Assembly: GCA_040766745.1 (NCBI GenBank)
Contig: JAXGPX010000001.1
Location: 186,001-250,000 of the forward strand
Length of the DNA: 64,000 bases
Direction of reading: 5' to 3'
Origin: JAXGPX01 sp040766745
Lineage (GTDB): Bacteria > Bacillota > Sulfobacillia > Fermentithermobacillales > Fermentithermobacillaceae
Position 1 is the stretch's first letter, and each line of letters begins with the position of its first letter. This document shows positions 57,600-64,000 of the stretch, piece after piece. A program made the position numbers and the translations under genes. The notes under the pieces are model-generated. The model made no database searches. It was not told where the DNA came from and saw only the letters and a list, made by a program, of their open reading frames with translations.

Positions 57600-58394
57600 A
57601 TGCACATTATCTCGCTGTCAAGTTCAAGTAATCATGGAAACGCATATATCGTATGGGAAGGCTCAAAGAGGCCTTTGCTCATTGACTGTGGTATGTCGCT
57701 AAGGCGGCTTGTTCAAGGATTGAGTAGTATAGGTATGGTTCCCGAGGATCTGGCCGGTGTTTTTATAACCCACGAGCACATAGATCATGTTCGCGCCATG
57801 TGCCTGAAAACTCCGTTTCCACAGAAGTTTGGCATTCCGGTATACGCATCAGCCGGCTTTTGGACGTGGTTTGATTCATGCCAGTGCAGCTACATAGATC
57901 CTTGCCTGATCAACTGCGTAAATAATGGCTGGAAAGGGAGCATTGCAGGCTACACGGTTCAGGCCTTCTTGAAGCCCCACGATGCCAGAGAACCAATGGG
58001 TTACAGAGTAGATGGGTCTTCTTCCAGCGCCGGTTTCGTCATGGACCTTGGGCATGTACCTCCTCAAGTGGAGGGCGTACTAAAAGGGGCCGAGTACCTT
58101 GTCTTTGAGGCGAACCATGACATCGACATGGAGATCAACTCAGGCAGGCCCAGGTTTTTGATTCAGAGGGTGATGGGGGAGTTAGGCCACCTTTCTAACG
58201 ATCAAGCCGCTGATTCTTTGGGTAGATTGGTTACATCTGAAACAAAGCAGGTAATTCTTGCCCACCTGAGCATAGACTGTAACTGCCCTGAAACAGCAGT
58301 TGAAGTCATAGGCCAGAAGCTTGGCCAACTAGGGCACTGTCCGGATTTGGCCGCTGCCCCTCCGGGAAGTATCGCAGCTTATGGGAAGAAGTAA
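57600..58394 (+). CDS. MBL-fold metallo-hydrolase (YycJ/WalJ-like)
   Basis: The metal site is visible as THEHIDHV, KPHDAREP, FEANHD and ILAHLS, and GHLSND is typical for YycJ-type enzymes. The 264-residue length is right for that family, which includes nucleic-acid-acting hydrolases linked to DNA processing. The ATG at 57600 follows TTGGTGG. It is convergent with the gene at 58410. Confidence 0.88.
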   Translation: MHIISLSSSSNHGNAYIVWEGSKRPLLIDCGMSLRRLVQGLSSIGMVPEDLAGVFITHEHIDHVRAMCLKTPFPQKFGIPVYASAGFWTWFDSCQCSYIDPCLINCVNNGWKGSIAGYTVQAFLKPHDAREPMGYRVDGSSSSAGFVMDLGHVPPQVEGVLKGAEYLVFEANHDIDMEINSGRPRFLIQRVMGELGHLSNDQAADSLGRLVTSETKQVILAHLSIDCNCPETAVEVIGQKLGQLGHCPDLAAAPPGSIAAYGKK

Positions 58395-58409
58395 CAGAAC
58401 GACCGCAGT

Positions 58410-59816
58410 TTATGCCGGAATTATGACTTCAACGTTTGCTTCGGCGACAGTTACCAGTTGTCCGTCGTCTAGCCGGACCCTAATCGCTTCCATTAGCCCC
58501 TCAGATTCAACAGGTATTTTTCCGGTTATTACCTCTTCTATGGTACCCCATTGGCCAAAATACGGCTGACGCAGACACCTAATCCGGTCACCGGGTATTA
58601 GGTGAGCTCTCGCGATTGCCGCTGGCCGGCCTTTTGTACTCACCGGCTCAGTGCCTGGCTCAAGGGGCTCATCTGCACAGAGCTGCCTTGGGGATCCGTG
58701 GCTAACAAAAATCCATGGGCGTTTTACGCCTCCTGAGAGCCTAGTTGTCCCATCAATTGAGGCCAGACAGCCGTTGCCTTCCTTCAGAACTTGCCATGCC
58801 ATATCATTCATGGGCATGAAGCCTGAGCCTTCTGTCATTATCATTGTGAATACCAGGCCGTCAATAGCCGTATCTTGCGGATCTATTTCTTGCCCGGCGA
58901 TCAAGGCCAGATCTTTTTGGTTCAGCCCCCCGGCCACAAGCCCACGGGCTCCCGAGGCCATTGCCTTTCTCATTGCCTGGTAGGTGGCACCTGCTCCTGC
59001 AGCCAGGATCTTGCCTTCAACTTCAGGACCTATGCCAGCTTCTTCCAGTATATCCATGGGACTATCAGACATTACAGCAAGGCTTCCGTAACTCTCAGAG
59101 CCTACGCCAAACACTCCTTCCACTAAGCTTCCATAACCCTGGATGACTGCCCCTAAGTTCTCTACCGGTTTTACGATCTTACCTGGTACGTGGGCAAGTA
59201 CTTTCAAGGTTTTCATAGGACGGACGATCGTTACGGTTCCTACCTTGGGGCAGATTCTCGCCACAATACCGCTTATTGGCGAGTAGACCAGTTCCAGTTC
59301 TCCTGCGTGGGGGGACCCGGCAATAATTTGGCCTTCTTGAACGTATTGTCCTTCTCTGACAGTTGTCTGAGTCCTCAACCATCGCGGGTTCATATTTAGA
59401 ACTGAGCTTACCGGAACTACGGCCATGGGTTTCATAGAGTCTGGATCTTCGCTGAAGACTATTTTTGCCCCGAGCCTTGAAATGTATTGGATCATTCCAT
59501 TACACGGAGCCGGTATTTCGGTAACCAGGCCTGTCGTTTCATCCTTGAACCTGGCAACCGGTTCGCCGAAAGACACTCTTTCGCCAGGTTGTTTGATCAT
59601 TGCCTTGTCAACAATATAGGGTGTTATTTTTGTCTTCAGCTCAGCCTGAAGGTCAATCACTCTAGGGCTTTCCTTTAGGTAGTCCGTCTTTGCTATGATG
59701 GCCGAAGGGCCTACAACATCTCCTGCCTTCACCAGAACCTTACCGGGGGAAGGAAGTGTCCGGGTTTTCAAGATATGTGTGTTCTTCCTGATTACGATTC
59801 TAGAGAATATGGCCAT
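58410..59816 (-). CDS. Biotinyl/lipoyl-like and KOW-like protein of the MutL operon (unknown)
   Basis: I do not recognise a named family. The protein has several short beta-hairpin modules of the barrel-sandwich (biotinyl/lipoyl) type: LPSPGKVLVKAGDVVGPSAI near the start, IPAPCNGMIQYISRLGAKIV near residue 100 and VYSPISGIVARICPKVGTVT near residue 175. The C-terminal 60 residues look like a KOW-type loop (HLIPGDRIRCLRQPYFGQWG). No membrane helix is seen. The ATG at 59816 fits GGATGATT upstream; an ATG at 59825 would overlap the stop of the upstream gene. It is the last gene of the minus-strand operon. Confidence 0.7.
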   Translation of the reverse strand: MAIFSRIVIRKNTHILKTRTLPSPGKVLVKAGDVVGPSAIIAKTDYLKESPRVIDLQAELKTKITPYIVDKAMIKQPGERVSFGEPVARFKDETTGLVTEIPAPCNGMIQYISRLGAKIVFSEDPDSMKPMAVVPVSSVLNMNPRWLRTQTTVREGQYVQEGQIIAGSPHAGELELVYSPISGIVARICPKVGTVTIVRPMKTLKVLAHVPGKIVKPVENLGAVIQGYGSLVEGVFGVGSESYGSLAVMSDSPMDILEEAGIGPEVEGKILAAGAGATYQAMRKAMASGARGLVAGGLNQKDLALIAGQEIDPQDTAIDGLVFTMIMTEGSGFMPMNDMAWQVLKEGNGCLASIDGTTRLSGGVKRPWIFVSHGSPRQLCADEPLEPGTEPVSTKGRPAAIARAHLIPGDRIRCLRQPYFGQWGTIEEVITGKIPVESEGLMEAIRVRLDDGQLVTVAEANVEVIIPA

Positions 59817-59821
59817 ATCAA

Positions 59822-61642
59822 TCATCCTTCACTGCCGGAATAAGTCTGTTTCCTGGCATCTGCCATTATTGCTTCTCCTGGGTATATACCCAATGTTTCA
59901 TACCAGTTTCCAAGCGTTGCCTTGCGTATGCTATTATCCTGGGGCAGGGAAAGGGGCCTGCCTCTCCCGTCAAGAATTAAGCCCATATGACTGTTCAACA
60001 CTGTGGCTTGCACGGGGTTGCCTTTTCCGGCTCCTGCGTCAAAGTCTCTTCTTGGCGTGATTTCCACCTCTATACTCGATGGACTCTCAAAGCGGACAAC
60101 TGAAATCTCGCCGGCAACAATGTCATGGCTTGAACCGCCAAACCGTACCGTGGCAATAGGTGTTCCTAATTTGATGCGGGGCCCCACAGGAGCAATACAT
60201 GTGGCGGCAAAACTTAGTGCATCAATGCCTGGGACTGGTTCTTCGGTGCAACTGAGTGCACAAAGAGTGCCTGCATAGGGGAGAAAGGCTCCTTCGTCCA
60301 GGTAAATATCGGTAACACCTTCAGGTTGAATTCCGTCAAGCACCATCGATACAGCCTGGCTGCGCCTGGGAGCATTTGATATGACACCTCCCAAACCTAC
60401 TACGGCACCGGTTCTTAATAGGTCTACCAGTGTGTTTCCGGTGCCGTGCTGAGTAAAGACGTCGCCTACTTGCCTCTGGATTTTTATGCCTTTAAGTCCT
60501 GTTACAAGAGAACGGTGGTGCTTCAGGGACAATCTAATGGCTTCTCTTGCAAAAGCCTGCTCAAGCATAAGTTCTTCCATGGTTTGGGGCAGGGTGGTCG
60601 GCCTGATCATCTTGTTAAGGTGCCAATTACGTACAAGGCCGTCATCTTCGTCCATTGGAAGCCACCGGCTTATGAACTCAGGCTTTGTTTCCTGGAGTAT
60701 GCTGCCCATACTGTGAGACATCCCGACGTTTGCAAGGACGCTGCGGTAAAATTGGCCATTGATCATGGAAAAAACATCAGTTGTGGCGCCTCCTACGTCG
60801 ACTGCCAGGACGTCTTGATTGCTTCTTGACGCCAGGCGGGTAAGGGCTGATCCGATTGCCACAGGAGTTGGCTTTACCTTGCCCCGGGCCCAAAGGGCTA
60901 AAGTCTTGAACCCAGGGGCATTTGACATAACGTGCTCAAGAAAAATCTTCTGGATTGCCTCGCGTACAGGTTGAAGTGATTCCCTTTCCATTGTTGGGCG
61001 GATATTTTCAACACATATGACGTCCATTGAATCTCCGATTATCTCTTTCAGGTAAGGTTGGGCATCGATGTTGCCTGCATAAACCAACGGAGTCCTCGTT
61101 TGGCCCTTGAAACGAGGTTCCGGTGCAGCCAAAGATATAAATTCTGCCAGGGCCAGAACGTCTGATATGTTGCCTCCGTCTGTTCCGCCTGTAACCAGAA
61201 TCATGTCGCATGGTATGTTCCTAACTTGCTCAAGGTTTCTCAACGCGGTATTGGCCTTATTAAGGGATATTACGTTGGTAACGACGGCACCTGCTCCAAG
61301 GGCCGCTCTGTGGCCCGATTCTGCAGTGATCTTCTCAGTAAGCCCGGCCACAAGTACCTGAAGTCCACCTCCGGCACTGGAAGTTGAGGCGAACCAATCA
61401 ACACCCCCTGAATCACCTGAGGGAGAAACAAGGTGCCTTCCGGAAAGGAGTTCAACTCCGGTCCAGGATTCGAGTTTCTGAATAGCCCTTCGTAAACCGC
61501 TCATTACATCAAGCTCAGGTACGTCTACTGTAGTAGGCGCTGTTGCCCTATGAACGATGTGCCATTTACCTGCGTTTCTCTCCAGAAGGGACACTTTGGT
61601 AAAGGTAGTGCCAACATCTGCAATAAGTATGCGTTCAGGCAT
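59822..61642 (-). CDS. MutL-like (glutamate mutase L) ASKHA ATPase
   Basis: The N-terminus (ILIADVGTTFTKVSLLE) is the first phosphate motif of ASKHA ATPases. A second, VLAVDVGGATTDVFSM, follows near residue 285, and VTGGTDGGNISDVLALAE is present. The sequence matches the glutamate mutase L family, whose members are thought to reactivate B12-dependent mutases. No mutase E or S genes are in sight; instead the neighbours are an ABC exporter and a biotinyl-like protein, so the substrate is probably different. The ATG at 61640-61642 follows GGAGGG by 8 bases. It overlaps the next gene. Confidence 0.85.
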   Translation of the reverse strand: MPERILIADVGTTFTKVSLLERNAGKWHIVHRATAPTTVDVPELDVMSGLRRAIQKLESWTGVELLSGRHLVSPSGDSGGVDWFASTSSAGGGLQVLVAGLTEKITAESGHRAALGAGAVVTNVISLNKANTALRNLEQVRNIPCDMILVTGGTDGGNISDVLALAEFISLAAPEPRFKGQTRTPLVYAGNIDAQPYLKEIIGDSMDVICVENIRPTMERESLQPVREAIQKIFLEHVMSNAPGFKTLALWARGKVKPTPVAIGSALTRLASRSNQDVLAVDVGGATTDVFSMINGQFYRSVLANVGMSHSMGSILQETKPEFISRWLPMDEDDGLVRNWHLNKMIRPTTLPQTMEELMLEQAFAREAIRLSLKHHRSLVTGLKGIKIQRQVGDVFTQHGTGNTLVDLLRTGAVVGLGGVISNAPRRSQAVSMVLDGIQPEGVTDIYLDEGAFLPYAGTLCALSCTEEPVPGIDALSFAATCIAPVGPRIKLGTPIATVRFGGSSHDIVAGEISVVRFESPSSIEVEITPRRDFDAGAGKGNPVQATVLNSHMGLILDGRGRPLSLPQDNSIRKATLGNWYETLGIYPGEAIMADARKQTYSGSEG

Positions 61643-61662
61643 TCTATGTTCCCTCCATCTGG

Positions 61663-62886
61663 TCAAATACCTCCGCAAAGGCCACAATTTGCGCATGAGG
61701 GATTTGAGACCACATATACCGGCCTATTGCTCAGAAGCTGGTCGCAATTTGCGTTTCTTACTAGCCTGAGCGGCAGCCAGACTCCTGCAGCTAGAGTGAG
61801 GGCCCCGATAATAGATGCTACTGCATAAGCGCCCCAGGGCAAAACCGATCCTGTGTCAAGGAAACGAACCAGGTACTTTCCGGCAAAGATTCCCAGGATG
61901 ATACTGGGGGTACCAAGATAGGCTGCTTCTAGTGACATTGTCCGCCGCAGGTCTGCGACCGTGCTTCCAAGTACCCTGAGAATCCCCAGTGAGCGCTTCC
62001 TGCCAAGGAAAGAAACTGTTAGAACGCATGTAATTGCTGTAGCTGCAGCCAGCAACACTATCAACGATATGAATTGCCAGTAGGAGAAAGCGCCTTTTGT
62101 TGCATTTTCAAGGGATACTTTGCCTGAAAACGGCGTGATCACCCTTGCTCCGCGGGCAGAGTTTTCAAGTTCCCGGAAAAGCCTATCTCTTAGGGGTGAT
62201 GTTGAGTATGTCTTAGAAGCTGTAATCAATAAACCAGGGGCCTGCCCTGGCAGTTTCTCCAGTACAGACGGGTTTACCGATGCCCACCCATAAAGGCTGT
62301 AAGGAGCCGGTGCCTTATCCCCTTTGCTTGTTTCCGGTGCAATCACATTTTTCCATTGGAACCTGGTGGCCGGATTGCCAGGGCTCCACGCTATCAGTTC
62401 ATGATTGGTTTTGTCTGCATCTGTCTCTCGTACAAACGGAAAAAGAAACTCAATTGTGTCCTCTGGTAAATGGGTGCCCGTGCCGATTAGGAATAACCGG
62501 CCACATCCGGCTTCAACTTCTCCACATAGGACCGGCTCAAGGGTTGCCCTGTGTGAAAGAGTTCTGCTTCTCTTCATGAAATCATCTGCATCTTCCTGGT
62601 TTGAAAAGACCACGAACCCATCGAAAGGCAGGCCTGCTTCATGTACTTTGGCAGACAGGACTTCTACGTTCCTGGCAATTATTGTGGTGATAAGGAAAGA
62701 GACTGTGACGCTGAGAAATACTGAGCATGCCACGAAAATCGCAAATGCCGGCGTGTACCGGATTCTGCGGCCGGCAATCAGCCTGTATACAGGAAACGCG
62801 TTGGCCTTGGGACGCTTGATTGTAAGGGGCTGCCCAAGAGAGTACGAAGGCCGCGGGTTAGCCGGGCTGTTAGATGAGCGTGCCAT
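61663..62886 (-). CDS. FtsX-like ABC permease with C-terminal cysteine motif
   Basis: The protein has an N-terminal helix (FAIFVACSVFLSVTVSFLI), an extracytoplasmic loop of about 200 residues and three C-terminal helices (QFISLIVLLAAATAITCVLT and others), as in MacB/FtsX exporters. The C-terminus ends in CANCGLCGG, an unusual CxxCxxC motif. Eight bases separate GAGAGGAG from ATG 62886. It overlaps the ATPase gene (62870-63580), and the MutL-like gene follows 20 bases after its stop. Confidence 0.87.
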   Translation of the reverse strand: MARSSNSPANPRPSYSLGQPLTIKRPKANAFPVYRLIAGRRIRYTPAFAIFVACSVFLSVTVSFLITTIIARNVEVLSAKVHEAGLPFDGFVVFSNQEDADDFMKRSRTLSHRATLEPVLCGEVEAGCGRLFLIGTGTHLPEDTIEFLFPFVRETDADKTNHELIAWSPGNPATRFQWKNVIAPETSKGDKAPAPYSLYGWASVNPSVLEKLPGQAPGLLITASKTYSTSPLRDRLFRELENSARGARVITPFSGKVSLENATKGAFSYWQFISLIVLLAAATAITCVLTVSFLGRKRSLGILRVLGSTVADLRRTMSLEAAYLGTPSIILGIFAGKYLVRFLDTGSVLPWGAYAVASIIGALTLAAGVWLPLRLVRNANCDQLLSNRPVYVVSNPSCANCGLCGGI

Positions 62887-63580
62887 GGCTATCGCTCCTC
62901 TCGTAGACCTCGCCGTCTCTTAGCTGTATCACAACGTCTGCATACTCCAAGAATGCCGGGTCATGGGTGGCAATAATGAAAGTTTGCTTTTCTTCCTTGT
63001 TGAACTTAGAGAAAAGCTCCATGATCTCTCTTGAGCGAGTTGAATCAAGGTTGCCGGTTGGTTCGTCTGCCAGGACCACTGCCGGCCTTGTTGAGAGAGC
63101 TCTGCATATGGCGACTCGCTGTTGCTCGCCTCCGCTGAGTTCTGACGGGTAATGTTTTTGCCTTTCGAGAAGGCCCACTGAACCAAGCAGATATGAAGTT
63201 CTTTCTGAGATTTCGTTGTCTTTGTAACCGGCAAGCCTCATAGGTAAGCCGATGTTTTCCACTGCCGTCAGTTCAGGAAGCAGGTTGAAGAACTGAAATA
63301 CCATACCGATTTCTGTCCTTCTCAATATGGCAAGATCATCTTCTGAAAGTCGCGAAAACTTTCTACCCTTCAAGATGACCTCGCCGTGGCTTGGCCTGTC
63401 TATGCCTCCCAAAATGTTTAGAAGAGTGCTTTTGCCTGAGCCTGAAGGGCCCATGATAACCACAAACCAGCCTTCCTGAACATCTACCTCCACGTCTCTC
63501 AATGCAAACAACCCGTCGCCAACGGGGTAAAATTTCGATATTTCATGGCAACTTATGATAGGGCCGGTCCATCTATTCAC
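62870..63580 (-). CDS. LolD/MacB-family ABC ATPase
   Basis: The ATPase of the exporter has Walker A GPSGSGKST, signature LSGGEQQR and Walker B VVLADEPTGNLD, with the H-loop ATHDPAF. The 236-residue length fits the LolD/MacB group. The start is the GTG at 63578-63580 (GGAGGTG 7 bases upstream); it overlaps the preceding permease gene by 8 bases. It pairs with the two FtsX-like permeases in one export complex. Confidence 0.93.
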   Translation of the reverse strand: MNRWTGPIISCHEISKFYPVGDGLFALRDVEVDVQEGWFVVIMGPSGSGKSTLLNILGGIDRPSHGEVILKGRKFSRLSEDDLAILRRTEIGMVFQFFNLLPELTAVENIGLPMRLAGYKDNEISERTSYLLGSVGLLERQKHYPSELSGGEQQRVAICRALSTRPAVVLADEPTGNLDSTRSREIMELFSKFNKEEKQTFIIATHDPAFLEYADVVIQLRDGEVYERSDSHGTLI

Positions 63581-64000
63581 GGCTAAGCACCTCCGAACAG
63601 GATAGTCGGGACGCCCATGAAGCGATTCCGAAGCCAATTGCTAAAGATATGCCAAGTGAAATACATGTAATTTTGGCAAAATCGCTAAGGGCTTGAGCAA
63701 ACCATTCTCCAATTGAAAGATCTGATCCGAGAAGAGTCACAAGATAGAGGAGGTTGCCAAGGACAGCCCCTGAAACAGTTCCAATGGCCGAAACATAGGC
63801 AACCAGCGTAAGGACGTATTGTATGATATCTCTTGATGTAGCGCCTACTACTCTCAACAGGCCGATTTTCCGTTTTTGCTGTACAACTGTGATGTAGATA
63901 TTGCCTGCAACCACCACGCTTGCAAACCCAATTATGAGTGAAGTGAAGACTGAATGAAGGTCAGGGGGCATTACTACGTGGTTGCGGGCTTTTGCAGTAT
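63573..64000 (-). CDS. FtsX-like ABC permease, partial (continues off the right edge)
   Basis: The frame remains open to the right edge on the minus strand (the first residues read TAKARNHVVMPPDL), so only the C-terminal part is in the window. It shows the FtsX core VFTSLIIGFASVVVAGNIYI, TVVQQKRKIGLLRVVGATSR and two further helices (VAYVSAIGTVSGAVLGNLLY and ISLGISLAIGFGIA). It is the first permease of the exporter; its stop overlaps the ATPase start. Confidence 0.88.
   Translation of the reverse strand, partial: TAKARNHVVMPPDLHSVFTSLIIGFASVVVAGNIYITVVQQKRKIGLLRVVGATSRDIIQYVLTLVAYVSAIGTVSGAVLGNLLYLVTLLGSDLSIGEWFAQALSDFAKITCISLGISLAIGFGIASWASRLSCSEVLSRE

Overview
The window comes from a spore-forming, anaerobic, hydrogen-metabolising Clostridia-grade Firmicute. 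The evidence is three sporulation genes (spoIIP, a YIEGIA-family gene, spoIVA), an IspH-ribosomal protein S1 fusion, GGAGG-type ribosome binding sites with many GTG and TTG starts, both [NiFe] and [FeFe] hydrogenases, and an S-layer-homology protein. I cannot place it to genus from the sequence alone.

Layout. 1-13.6 kb (+) is a housekeeping and sporulation block: cmk, plsC, ispH-S1, terminator, DUF1614, spoIIP, YIEGIA, its small partner, DUF3189, DUF512 radical SAM, der, plsY, gpsA, spoIVA, terminator. 13.8-17.6 kb holds a PatB-type C-S lyase and, on the minus strand, a small exported-peptide gene followed by a 654-residue XRE-TPR regulator. 18-23 kb is a redox block: a [NiFe] hydrogenase protease, the small and large hydrogenase subunits, an FMN-binding lipoprotein and an FAD reductase lipoprotein. 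23.3-26.3 kb has an epimerase, a MarR regulator and an HD hydrolase. 26.3-27.0 kb is an insertion-sequence remnant with a 172-bp direct repeat, next to tRNA-Pro(GGG). 27.5-35.2 kb has a membrane-bound LuxR regulator, a small membrane protein and an 1860-residue SLH protein. 35.3-39.3 kb has an AspT/YidE-type transporter and a three-gene ABC exporter. 39.4-42.7 kb holds decayed reading frames, a duplicated-domain lipoprotein and an ApbE lipoprotein. 42.8-47.1 kb has a GNAT enzyme and a four-gene membrane cluster (DUF6754 and three unknowns). 47.2-51.1 kb has a class V aminotransferase and two CNNM/HlyC proteins. 51.2-54.9 kb encodes a GltD-type flavoprotein with an [FeFe] hydrogenase. 55.1-58.4 kb has a YchF-like GTPase, a tandem GGDEF protein and an MBL hydrolase. 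58.4-64 kb (-) is an operon of two FtsX permeases, a LolD ATPase, a MutL-like ASKHA ATPase and a biotinyl/KOW-like protein.

The most interesting parts are: (1) a candidate peptide-receptor signalling pair at 15.0-17.6 kb, where a secreted precursor carries the same 20-residue peptide twice and all six nucleotide differences between the copies are synonymous; (2) a [NiFe] hydrogenase small subunit with no cysteines at the first CxxC of its proximal iron-sulfur site, although the large-subunit active site is intact; (3) the uncharacterised DUF6754 membrane cluster; and (4) the MutL-like/ABC-exporter operon at the right edge. All functional calls come from motif recognition by eye; no database search was run.
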